Positions 1 through 7,873 of a stretch of 64,000 nt of DNA are shown here, piece by piece; the first letter of the stretch is position 1; the number at the start of each line of letters is the position of its first letter. The notes below the pieces were generated by a model that saw only the letters and a program-made list of their open reading frames with translations, ran no database searches and was not told the DNA's origin. The stretch is from a virus. The stretch is from IMG/VR virus record IMGVR_UViG_3300036944_000550, positions 32,536-96,535 of that record; one strand, written 5' to 3'. A program made the translations under genes and the position numbers.

Positions 1-1
1 G

Positions 2-727
2 GGTGATAAGTATCCTGCCAAGTATGTAAACAATTTGTATAACATGGTGAAGAAGAACTACGCCAACCTGTTTACATTCACGTGTTATACGGATGACACC
101 GATGGTTTAATTTGCGATACTGCACCAATACCTGACGATGGTATCCTGCATCCAAAATATTGGTTTGGTAAAGAAACATTCTGTTTCGATCGAGCAAAGT
201 TCTCAGTATTTAATTCACACAACTGGTTAGGTTACGAAGGCAACTGGTGCTACTTTGATCTCGATATAGTAATCCAAGAAGATATAACCGATGTAATAGA
301 ACTTGCACAGAAACCTCGTATCATTCAATGCCGCTGGCAACCACAGTCTCAAAAACACGACAGACTATTCATTGATATTCGCGGAACCTTTTACAACTCT
401 AGTATGATGTTATGGCCTGGAAAATCTTGCGAACACATTTACAGTGATGCATTAGAGAATTCAGAATCGATATTTAAGACTTTCTTCAAGGGAACTGATA
501 ACTATCATTACTGGCGACAGAGAGATTTCTGGAAAGATATTCCAAGCGGATGGGTATATTCTTGGAATAGGGGAAAGTACCATCCAGAAGATGTTGAGCG
601 ATTTAAGTTTCGTAAAGATGCAAAGATCTGCCTATTCAATACTGACAACGTCCCACACCCTTCAGCAAAAGAACAGATAGAATTATCTGAATGCGTAGAT
701 GAAAATATTATTAGGTTGTGGCAATGA
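2..727 (+). CDS. glycosyltransferase-like protein, 5' end missing (partial)
   Basis: The reading frame is open from base 2, so the gene starts before the window. The visible part begins GDKYPAKYVNNLYNMV and aligns with the start of the next two genes (KWGTKYS..VN). The central YFDLDIVIQ holds a DLD (DxD-like) motif typical of metal-dependent GT-A glycosyltransferases, which use nucleotide sugars. The downstream paralogue shares the HPKYWFG block, GTDNYH and the late Tyr-Ser-x-Asn-Arg-Gly block. The stop overlaps the next start in an ATGA, so the genes are translationally coupled. The sugar and acceptor cannot be read from sequence. An internal TTG at 35 is not a credible start because homology extends upstream. 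Confidence 0.7.
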   Translation, partial: GDKYPAKYVNNLYNMVKKNYANLFTFTCYTDDTDGLICDTAPIPDDGILHPKYWFGKETFCFDRAKFSVFNSHNWLGYEGNWCYFDLDIVIQEDITDVIELAQKPRIIQCRWQPQSQKHDRLFIDIRGTFYNSSMMLWPGKSCEHIYSDALENSESIFKTFFKGTDNYHYWRQRDFWKDIPSGWVYSWNRGKYHPEDVERFKFRKDAKICLFNTDNVPHPSAKEQIELSECVDENIIRLWQ

Positions 728-1542
728 GAGTTAATTACGTCTGCTGTAAATGGGGAACAAAGTATTCTGCTGAGTTTGTCAACCGTCTTTATCGAATGGC
801 AAAGAAACACACCACCGAAGAATTCGAGTTTCACTTCTATTGCTATACAGATAATAGCGAAGGATTCGAAGACGAGATTAAAGTCATCGACTTCCCAGAC
901 ATCGCTGATATTCATCCCAAATATTGGTTCGGAAGCGAAGACTACAAATATGGTATGGCAAGGTGTTGGGACAGACCAAAAACCTTCATCTTCAATACGC
1001 ATAATTTTGCAGAAGACAAACCGACTGGTAGATTTGTATTCTTCGATCTTGACGTTATCATTCAAAACGATTTAACGCCAATCATTACCTACGATCTAGA
1101 CAACCCCACCAAGTTTCGATCTTGGTGGCAAGATCCTCGCCCAATGAAGTCACGCAACTTTAAACTATCGCATGGTGCATATACGAATGGTAGTTGCATG
1201 GTTTGGTCAGATGATCAGACAGAATGTATATGGCAAGATGTTCTAGAGCACCAAGAACGAATCTGGTTTACATTTACAGATGGAACTGACAACTACCACA
1301 GTTGGCGGTGGGGCGACTTTAGTAATACCCCTCTGTGGAAACATTTCCCAAACACCTTTGCTTACTCATACAATCGCGGTCGCGACTGGGATTCAGGGGA
1401 TCTTGAAGTTGGTATATATAGAAAAGACTGTATTGTTTGTGTTTTTAATGTGGATCTACTTCCATTCACAGACAATAGCAGAGGAAAAGTGAAACAGGAA
1501 TCCTTGGTCGATCCTGATCTTTTAGAGCATTGGAATGTTTGA
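724..1542 (+). CDS. glycosyltransferase-like protein (GT-A, DLD motif)
   Basis: Paralogue of the genes on either side. The N-terminus (VNYVCCKWGTKYS) matches a family common beside tail-fibre genes of marine T4-like phages. FFDLDVIIQND around residue 120 is the DxD-like metal/nucleotide-sugar motif. The ATG at 724 is preferred over a GTG at 718 because it forms a 4-nt ATGA overlap with the previous stop. Likely cytosolic, acting on a host surface glycan or a phage component (inference). Of the three paralogues this is the longest, about 273 residues. Confidence 0.65.
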   Translation: MRVNYVCCKWGTKYSAEFVNRLYRMAKKHTTEEFEFHFYCYTDNSEGFEDEIKVIDFPDIADIHPKYWFGSEDYKYGMARCWDRPKTFIFNTHNFAEDKPTGRFVFFDLDVIIQNDLTPIITYDLDNPTKFRSWWQDPRPMKSRNFKLSHGAYTNGSCMVWSDDQTECIWQDVLEHQERIWFTFTDGTDNYHSWRWGDFSNTPLWKHFPNTFAYSYNRGRDWDSGDLEVGIYRKDCIVCVFNVDLLPFTDNSRGKVKQESLVDPDLLEHWNV

Positions 1543-2225
1543 TGATTAGTATTTACACAGTGAAGTGGGGAACAAAATATAGTGTTGACCATGTTAATAA
1601 AATACTTGAGCAATGCAGAGAACACATAACAACTGATTTTGATTTTTACTGTTTGACTGAACATACCATCGGTTTACATTCTGACGTTATCGTAATTCCT
1701 TTTCCAGAAGATAATTACTATGAAAAATGGTGGAATAAATTATACTTATTCGATAAGCAAGTTGTATCTCAACGTGGAGAAAAACTATTTCTGGATCTTG
1801 ATATAGTTATTCAAAACAATATCGATTGCATAGTAGACCATGACCCAGAAGATGGTTTGACATTTGTTCACACTCACTGGCACAACATGAAGAAAATGAA
1901 ACGCGATACACAAGACATTCCTCGTGCATACACCGACCTAAATTCTAGTGTGTTAAGATGGAATGATAGATTAGATACTGATAAGATTACCAAGTTTGTT
2001 ACAGACTATCCCGACCAAATGTTTTTTCATTATCGAGGTCTTGATAATCTTTTCGGTCACCAGCGCGACCGCTTATTGAAAATTGATTTTTTTCCTGATG
2101 GTTGGGTGTATAGTTACAACTACGGATACATGTGGCCGATTGATACTAGAGAACAAGTTATCCGAACCGAACCACTAATTTGCTTATATGACTCAATGGA
2201 AAGACCACAAGATGTTAAATTATAA
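1542..2225 (+). CDS. glycosyltransferase-like protein (third paralogue)
   Basis: The N-terminus MISIYTVKWGTKYSVDHVN and LFLDLDIVIQNNID match the two preceding genes, giving a third GT-A-like copy with a DLD motif. Start at the ATG overlapping the previous stop (TGATG); an upstream in-frame TTG at 1530 is less likely. It lacks the HPKYWFG block of the first two, so the donor or acceptor may differ. The aromatic WVYSYNYGYMW near the C-terminus is the equivalent of the YSYNRG block in its neighbours. Its 3' end overlaps the next gene by about 14 nt. Confidence 0.65.
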   Translation: MISIYTVKWGTKYSVDHVNKILEQCREHITTDFDFYCLTEHTIGLHSDVIVIPFPEDNYYEKWWNKLYLFDKQVVSQRGEKLFLDLDIVIQNNIDCIVDHDPEDGLTFVHTHWHNMKKMKRDTQDIPRAYTDLNSSVLRWNDRLDTDKITKFVTDYPDQMFFHYRGLDNLFGHQRDRLLKIDFFPDGWVYSYNYGYMWPIDTREQVIRTEPLICLYDSMERPQDVKL

Positions 2226-2868
2226 TTATTTGAATAACTATCGTTATTGGGGCGAAGGATTGGATAAAATCAATCACGAACTGCCATGGAAACATGAAGA
2301 CTTTCGTAAGTCTCTGAATCCGAATACTATGGATGCTGCTATTTGGTTAGTAGAAGAACTACTGAAAGTAGAAGATATCCCAGAAGAATTGAATATTACA
2401 ATTTTGAATTCATGGTTAGGATTTCCTCTGCTACCGTTACTCTGCGAAAATTTAAATGTCAAGAAGATTAATTTGATTGATATTGATAAAGATGCGTTGG
2501 AACTATCAAAAGTATTCAATCGGTTTTATAGCGATAGTGGAATAGAACTAGACCATATCAACTGGGATGTTCCCTTTGCATATCATGACATCAATGCACT
2601 AGAAACTGATGTAGTAATTTCTATTGGGTGCGAGTCAATGTATCCGTTGAAGAAAATGACGACCGCAAACAAGGATTGTATCTTTGCTTGTCAGTCTTCA
2701 AATGTTTTTAGAGAGATGTATGGTATCAATTGTGTTCCATCGATCGAAGAGCATGTTGAGAATGTTGGAGTTACTGATGTTTTCTACGAGGGATCTATTA
2801 AGCAGTCATACTATAGTTGGGATGGCAAGGTCGAGTTTGACCGCTTCATGGTAATTGGAAAAAAGTAA
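2212..2868 (+). CDS. SAM-dependent methyltransferase-like protein
   Basis: The segment INLIDIDKDALELSKVFNRFY resembles the second strand (acidic ribose-binding residue) and helix of a class I Rossmann methyltransferase. The usual glycine motif I is weak (ILNSWLGFPLLPLL), as in several phage members. Start chosen at the ATG at 2212, which begins MLNYNYLNNYRYW and overlaps the previous gene by 14 nt; an ATG at 2188 would overlap more. The methyltransferase-like gene at 51882-52445 has a similar layout. Substrate unknown; the neighbours suggest sugar or glycan tailoring (inference). Confidence 0.5.
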   Translation: MLNYNYLNNYRYWGEGLDKINHELPWKHEDFRKSLNPNTMDAAIWLVEELLKVEDIPEELNITILNSWLGFPLLPLLCENLNVKKINLIDIDKDALELSKVFNRFYSDSGIELDHINWDVPFAYHDINALETDVVISIGCESMYPLKKMTTANKDCIFACQSSNVFREMYGINCVPSIEEHVENVGVTDVFYEGSIKQSYYSWDGKVEFDRFMVIGKK

Positions 2869-3468
2869 ATGATGCTTGGGACAAACACGGATATTAAAAA
2901 AATAACTGAGAATTGGATTCCAGAAAATTCTGTAGGTGCAGAAATCGGTATCTGGAGAGGTGATGCGTCAAAACAACTTTTGACAAAATGTAGTTATCTA
3001 CATATGATAGATCCATATAATATCAGCGTATATGAAAATACTACTGATTGGTTGAATATGGGGTACGAAAAAATATTAGAGAGATATTCTTCATTAGTAG
3101 GTTCGACAGACCCAGCAGATTTTCAAAAATTTTATGACGATCTCTATCTTGACGTTTGTGAACAATTTAAAGATTTACCTGCAACTATCCATCGAATGAC
3201 TTCTCGGGATTGGTTTTCTTCTTATACTGGAGAAAAATTGGACTGGATTTATATCGATGGTGATCATAGTTATGAGGGTGTGATGGAAGATTTGGTATCT
3301 AGTCTTGATGTGGTAAAACAAAATGGATTAATTTTTGTTGATGATTATTCAATACATAATAGTTTACATCCTGGAGTTAGAGCAGCAGTCAGAGATTTCT
3401 GCTATGAGAGAAAATTAAAATTCAAGAGATTATATCTCAATACGTGCATGATAGAATTGGGGACATAA
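2869..3468 (+). CDS. class I SAM methyltransferase (Methyltransf_24-like)
   Basis: VGAEIGIWRGDAS (motif I region), YLHMIDPYN (acidic second strand) and DWIYIDGDHSYEGVMEDL are characteristic of the Methyltransf_24 group found in cell-surface polysaccharide loci and many marine phages. About 199 residues, a normal length for a single-domain enzyme. It follows the preceding gene with a one-base spacing and continues the glycosyltransferase/methyltransferase run. Likely O-methylates a sugar or small acceptor (inference). Confidence 0.7.
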   Translation: MMLGTNTDIKKITENWIPENSVGAEIGIWRGDASKQLLTKCSYLHMIDPYNISVYENTTDWLNMGYEKILERYSSLVGSTDPADFQKFYDDLYLDVCEQFKDLPATIHRMTSRDWFSSYTGEKLDWIYIDGDHSYEGVMEDLVSSLDVVKQNGLIFVDDYSIHNSLHPGVRAAVRDFCYERKLKFKRLYLNTCMIELGT

Positions 3469-3469
3469 T

Positions 3470-4207
3470 ATGGCAAGAGCAAGAGTCGTCGCACCACCAC
3501 CACAAGATTATATTCCAGAACCTTTAGTATCAGCACCACCTCCTCCCGAGGAAGTGGTCGCGGAAGAATGGATCGATGGAAACTTCCAAGAAGAAATTAT
3601 CGAAGTTGAGATTAATGAACCTTCCCAAGAAGAACTTGATAGGGAAAGAATCGCGCAAGAAAAACATGAAGAAATACAGAGACAAAAACTTGCAATAGAA
3701 GAAGAATCAAAAGTAGCAGCAGAAACAATTGCTAAAGCAAAAGAGATTCTAGAAAATCCGCCTGTCGTAATTGAGAAGGTAATCGAAACAGTAATCGAAA
3801 CTGTTCATGTTACAGATCCGAAACTAGTTGAAGAATTACAAATCCTCAAAGAGGAAAATGAAAAACTTGCCAGAGAAAATGCTGCAGCAGTAAGAGCAAA
3901 AGAAGAACAAATTTTAAAGGCGCGACAACAGGCAACTGAACAGCGCAGCAATCAACACATGGTTCAATTAAACATGACACCAAAAATTCCATCGTTAATT
4001 AGTAAAATTAAAACAGTATTTCGAAACCGTCGAATTAAGTCTGCTACTAATGTTGGAATTAAAAACTATGAAACTGCAATCCTCGAGCGAGCAAGAATTG
4101 CAGTTCCTAAGTTGTTAGATGATATTGAAAAAATGCATGAGCAGTTGACTATTCTAGAAGATCTGCTCACAAAATATAGTGAGGTTAAGAGCACTCAGGA
4201 AAAGTGA
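3470..4207 (+). CDS. proline-rich/coiled-coil protein of unknown function
   Basis: 245 residues. The N-terminus is Pro-rich (APPPQDY, SAPPPPEE) and acidic, followed by a long charged helix rich in Glu/Lys/Ala (about residues 50-165) that reads as coiled coil. A basic stretch (SLISKIKTVFRNRRIKS, about 175-190) and a second helical segment follow. No catalytic motif seen. Starts right after the methyltransferase stop and converges with the next gene with a 13-nt tail-to-tail overlap. Could be a scaffold or structural accessory; function not recognised. Confidence 0.6.
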   Translation: MARARVVAPPPQDYIPEPLVSAPPPPEEVVAEEWIDGNFQEEIIEVEINEPSQEELDRERIAQEKHEEIQRQKLAIEEESKVAAETIAKAKEILENPPVVIEKVIETVIETVHVTDPKLVEELQILKEENEKLARENAAAVRAKEEQILKARQQATEQRSNQHMVQLNMTPKIPSLISKIKTVFRNRRIKSATNVGIKNYETAILERARIAVPKLLDDIEKMHEQLTILEDLLTKYSEVKSTQEK

Positions 4208-4872
4208 GAAGCGTCTTCACCTGAGATATCTTCAATCATTGACCGCCAGATTTCTAGATGCGGTACAACATATCCTAGTGTCAATCTTTTAGCAGAGTTA
4301 CCGCAGCAGTGGTATACAATTTTATTCGGATCGCTACGATCACCGAAATGACCAACCTTACATGACCAACCGATAGGATCAACCATAGTTACGATTTCCT
4401 TTGTAACTGGATCCAAGTAGCGAAAGTATCCACCATTTTCTTCTGTATTGTAAGTAATCAGAATATTATATCCTGATGCATTCCAATTGGTATGCCAACC
4501 CATGAAACCATTTTCGGGATAATAGGTAAACACCGCATTGTTTCTTGCACCAAGATAACTCATTATCTCAGAATTCGTTGCTTGCTGTCTTCTACCATAT
4601 TCGGTTGGAAACCATGTTTGTCCATGTGCCTGAGACATGTCAGTACACCATGCAACATCAGGGAAACCAACATGTCGCTCACCTTTACTAACGATATGAT
4701 TAAGATACTGTTCATCAGTAGCAGTTTCCATATTCAATCCACCTCGACGTATTTCTTGATGCCTTTCTGGACCCAGCACGAGATGTTGATCATTTTGAGC
4801 AAAGAACCATTCTGTGAATGGATCTAAAATATCACTTAGTTCTTTAGAAACTGAATTTGTAAATTGTAGCAT
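4195..4872 (-). CDS. 2OG-Fe(II)-oxygenase-like protein with HxN variant
   Basis: The C-terminal half looks like a double-stranded beta-helix oxygenase: FMGWHTNWNASGYN (His127, Asn129), then GGYFRYLDP, a distal VYHCC (His188) and KRLTLGY (Arg196), in the order HxD...H...R of the Fe(II)/2-oxoglutarate family. The iron-binding Asp is replaced by Asn, so activity is uncertain. 225 residues, third gene of a short - strand operon whose sigma70 promoter lies at 6059-6087. Alternative: a cupin-like protein that is no longer an enzyme. Confidence 0.45.
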   Translation of the reverse strand: MLQFTNSVSKELSDILDPFTEWFFAQNDQHLVLGPERHQEIRRGGLNMETATDEQYLNHIVSKGERHVGFPDVAWCTDMSQAHGQTWFPTEYGRRQQATNSEIMSYLGARNNAVFTYYPENGFMGWHTNWNASGYNILITYNTEENGGYFRYLDPVTKEIVTMVDPIGWSCKVGHFGDRSDPNKIVYHCCGNSAKRLTLGYVVPHLEIWRSMIEDISGEDASHFS

Positions 4873-4882
4873 GTGTGTCCTG

Positions 4883-5578
4883 TTAATCTAATAAAGAATG
4901 TGGAATTGTATAATGATAAATCACTACTGGTCGACCCTGCAATTCTTCTTGTTTATATCCGGAAACAAAGTTCCATCTGGCATCTGGATCAGGGAATCTG
5001 GCAGTTTTAACGCCAAAGTCGAAATGATTTAGGAGTCTCCACATTGTGAATGTGTCCCACTGCAATGCTGATTTGGGATAATGTTTACGATCCCATCCTG
5101 GTTTATTCTGTTCCCAGTACTCGTCATACCATGCACGCATGAGTTTCAATGTTTGTTCATTGTTTCGGTAGATAAACAATCCACAGTGCTCAGTCATTTC
5201 TTCTGTGTCAGATAACTTAGTCAGTGCTGCGTTATACGGGCGATTAGCAGTAAAGAGGATATCTACATCTTTGGGGATTTGATCAAAGATCTTTTGGATG
5301 TCTTCATGCTCAACTTCCATGTCACAATCCATGTAGGTTGTTAAGTCATACGGAGTTTGATCAAGCGCCCAAAGTTTCGCTCGTTTATCTCTTGGGACAT
5401 TCTCAGTTACAACTGTGTCAAAGATTTCATAATCATCTGGTTGAACCCATTCCTCATGCGTGAAGAATGTTATTTTTGCATCAGGATAGAAATCGCGTAG
5501 AGATATAGCGGAATTTCTCGCCGCTCTATAATAACCTTTTCTTACCGTTGCAACATAAAGGAAACCATTATTCTGCAT
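4883..5578 (-). CDS. GT8-like glycosyltransferase
   Basis: FLYVATVRKGYYRAARNSAISLRDFYPDAKITFF is a typical N-terminal strand-helix of nucleotide-sugar transferases, and DLTTYMDCDMEV carries the DxD motif (Asp-Cys-Asp) that binds the metal and sugar nucleotide. About 231 residues, the usual size for small phage GT8-like enzymes. The ATG at 5578 is preferred over the upstream TTG at 5581. It overlaps the upstream gene end by about 11 nt, indicating coupling. Acceptor unknown; the location beside fibre genes suggests surface or virion glycosylation (inference). Confidence 0.7.
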   Translation of the reverse strand: MQNNGFLYVATVRKGYYRAARNSAISLRDFYPDAKITFFTHEEWVQPDDYEIFDTVVTENVPRDKRAKLWALDQTPYDLTTYMDCDMEVEHEDIQKIFDQIPKDVDILFTANRPYNAALTKLSDTEEMTEHCGLFIYRNNEQTLKLMRAWYDEYWEQNKPGWDRKHYPKSALQWDTFTMWRLLNHFDFGVKTARFPDPDARWNFVSGYKQEELQGRPVVIYHYTIPHSLLD

Positions 5579-6023
5579 CAACTGCTTCTCGCACGATAGC
5601 AGTATTTGCTTCTTCCTGTTGTAGAAGAATTACCGTGTACGCAGTAACTTCCATAATGTTTTTTGCTTTGCGGATCTTAGATTTTAACTCGCGATTTTTC
5701 GAGGACTTGATTAGATCGATCTCAAATGCATCTAATTTAGCAGCGAACAGTTGCTCTTGCTGCATACGAGTCTTGTCAACCTTCTGGCGTTCAATGTTGT
5801 GCTTGATATGTTGATTGCGGTCATCAAATCGTTTCTTGGTATTCGCATCAATCTGCTCGACGCTATACTTCTTCATCAATTCATCATAATCTCGATTAGT
5901 ACCATCGTTCATAATTGATGCAGTTGCTCGTTTACCCGTATCGGAATAAACGAACTCCGCAATCACATGTTGTTTTTCTTTGTTCGCCCAGTAAGGATTT
6001 TCAATAGTGCGTGTACTAGTCAT
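5568..6023 (-). CDS. conserved-looking hypothetical protein
   Basis: 151 residues. N-terminal half (TRTIENPYWANKEKQHVIAEF) looks globular; the middle is charged and helical (KKRFDDRNQHIKHNIERQK). No catalytic signature seen. First gene downstream of a strong sigma70-type promoter (6059-6087), with a purine-rich ribosome site (AATGGAGATTTG) before the ATG. Followed directly by the GT8-like and oxygenase-like genes, so probably co-transcribed early. The similar layout next to tail-fibre genes in other marine T4-like phages suggests an accessory role, but function is not recognised. Confidence 0.6.
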   Translation of the reverse strand: MTSTRTIENPYWANKEKQHVIAEFVYSDTGKRATASIMNDGTNRDYDELMKKYSVEQIDANTKKRFDDRNQHIKHNIERQKVDKTRMQQEQLFAAKLDAFEIDLIKSSKNRELKSKIRKAKNIMEVTAYTVILLQQEEANTAIVREAVDAE

Positions 6024-6058
6024 TCAAATCTCCATTAAAAAATAAATTCTCAATATTA

Positions 6059-6087
6059 TATATACGCGATTTTCATATAAAAGTCAA
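6059..6087 (-). promoter_or_regulatory. sigma70-type early promoter
   Basis: On the - strand TTGACT (6082-6087), 17 nt, then TATATA (6059-6064, followed by TAAT). Lies 35 nt upstream of the 151-residue gene and just beyond the fibre gene end. Same CTTGACTTTT core as the promoters at 41259, 42149 and 53268. Confidence 0.75.
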
Positions 6088-6092
6088 GGGTT

Positions 6093-7871
6093 TTATACGG
6101 TGCGAACCCAAAGTTTTATGGTCGATACAGTTTCTTTAGTTGCGATCACTGTCGCACCCGAGAAGTTGCTTGAATATGTTCCACTAAAGTTACTGGCATA
6201 ATTTCCTGTATAGTTTCTAGAACCTGAATAATATCCAGTGTAGTTTCCTGTAAAGAATCCAGTGTAGTTACCAGTATATGTTGCAGTTCCTGCAAAGAAC
6301 CCAGTATAAAACCCTGTAAAGAACCCAGTGTAAGTACCCGTATATGTTGCAGTTCCTGCGTAAGCACCTGTAAAGAATCCAGTATAATTACCAGAATATG
6401 TTCCAGTGTAAGTTGCTGGTCCAACATAGTTACCAGTAAAGAATCCTAAGTATGTACCGAGATATGTTCCATTATAGTTACCTGCATAGTTTCTAGAACC
6501 AGAATAGGTGCCGAGATAGTTGCCGGAGAAGTTACCTAGATAGTTACCTGAGAAGTTGCCCGTATAAGTTCCAAGATAGTTACCCTGGAAATTTCCATTA
6601 AGGAATCCGCCAAAGAATCGTGCATATGTTCCGAGATAGTTACCAGAGAAACCTTGCGAGTAAGTTCCTGTGAAGTTTCGCGAATATGTTCCGAGATAGT
6701 TTCCAGCATAGTTACCTGCATAGTTTCTAGAACCAGCATAATTTCCTGAGTAGTTTTTACTGAAGTTACTGGTGTAGTTACCAGAATAACCAGCAGTCCC
6801 TACAAAGTTACCAACATAGTTTCCACTGAAACCTCTCGAGTAAGTACCTGAATAGTTTGCTGGACCAACATAACCGCCACTAAAGTTGTTTGCGAATGCT
6901 CCAGAATATGCTGCGGAATAGTTTGCTGGACCCACGAAACCGCCACTAAAATTGTTTGCGAATGCCCCAGTATATGTCCCAGCATATGCTGCAGAATAGT
7001 TTCTTGAACCTGAGAAGGTGCCGAGATAGTTACCCGAGAAGTTACCCAGATAGTTCTGTGGTGTTACTTGCTCTCTGGTATCAGCAAACTCATCACCCAT
7101 CGCAACCCAAGTACCACTCACTGGTGCTGTAGATTGAACCTTATATGTGCCGATTCCCGTGTCAATAATTCTGTTTCTAAAACTCGGAAGCATCTGTAGG
7201 ATTTCAGAAGATGACATTTCTTTGACATCTTTGGTATCAATCAGTTTTAGTGGTTTGAGATTAGAGTCTGACAATGTAGTTGCAGCAGTTTTCTGCCATA
7301 GATATGTTACTGTGTTGCCGCCATTAGCAACATCAGTTAATGTGTATCGAGCAACCCATGTACCACCTGATGGAGCAGTTGGTTGTAGTTTATATTGCCC
7401 AGCAGTATATGTGGTCTCGGTGATCATCGCATTGATTGCATAATCTAAGATTTCACTATCAATTTGACCATCGGACATTTCTTTAATACCATCGTCATAT
7501 TTCAACGGACGATTGGTAATGCTTTCTGCCGCAGCAGCAGTAACCTGTTTTGCAGTGTATGTGACAACATTCGCATTTGCCATGTATGTACCAGAAGCGT
7601 CCGTATAAGCCGTACCAACTGCATCTGCTGGATGAGTTCCTGTCGCCGCTTGAAGATCTGTGTCAACAAACGTGCCGATCGAAGTACCAGAACCACTGTT
7701 GTTTGTTGTGATGTTGATTTCAGCAGTGCCAGTACCATCTGAGTTTGCGCCGAAAGAAACTGTCAGAGTTTGTGCAATGTAATTCTTTACTTCATCGACA
7801 GACATCTGTTGTAGACCCTGCCAGTTTACAGCAGAAACTGGTGTTGCCGAAGATTTATTTCTCAAAACCAT
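6093..7871 (-). CDS. Tyr/Gly-rich repeat tail fibre or adhesin protein (paralogue 1)
   Basis: About 592 residues from the ATG at 7871; an ATG at 7892 would add seven residues that have no match in the paralogue. The first ~260 residues match the next gene: VKNYIAQTL, GTAEINITTNNSGSGT, and two copies of a G-x-YK-Q-x-x-AP-x-x-GTWV unit. Then follow about 300 residues of near-perfect tetrapeptide repeats, G-x-[Y/F]-x (for example GNYLGTYSGNF). The end is a conserved cap, ATKETVSTIKLWVRTV. Likely a receptor-binding fibre of low-complexity beta structure at the distal tail (inference). The gene closes the structural operon. Confidence 0.7.
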   Translation of the reverse strand: MVLRNKSSATPVSAVNWQGLQQMSVDEVKNYIAQTLTVSFGANSDGTGTAEINITTNNSGSGTSIGTFVDTDLQAATGTHPADAVGTAYTDASGTYMANANVVTYTAKQVTAAAAESITNRPLKYDDGIKEMSDGQIDSEILDYAINAMITETTYTAGQYKLQPTAPSGGTWVARYTLTDVANGGNTVTYLWQKTAATTLSDSNLKPLKLIDTKDVKEMSSSEILQMLPSFRNRIIDTGIGTYKVQSTAPVSGTWVAMGDEFADTREQVTPQNYLGNFSGNYLGTFSGSRNYSAAYAGTYTGAFANNFSGGFVGPANYSAAYSGAFANNFSGGYVGPANYSGTYSRGFSGNYVGNFVGTAGYSGNYTSNFSKNYSGNYAGSRNYAGNYAGNYLGTYSRNFTGTYSQGFSGNYLGTYARFFGGFLNGNFQGNYLGTYTGNFSGNYLGNFSGNYLGTYSGSRNYAGNYNGTYLGTYLGFFTGNYVGPATYTGTYSGNYTGFFTGAYAGTATYTGTYTGFFTGFYTGFFAGTATYTGNYTGFFTGNYTGYYSGSRNYTGNYASNFSGTYSSNFSGATVIATKETVSTIKLWVRTV

Positions 7872-7873
7872 GT

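Noticed and set aside
508-1065. 185-residue - strand frame across two glycosyltransferase genes
   Set aside because: Antisense to two coupled genes with clear homology, with no start signals.
6146-6985. Several short - strand frames overlapping the fibre repeats
   Set aside because: Repetitive DNA keeps other frames open. Only the main frame has the shared N- and C-terminal domains.
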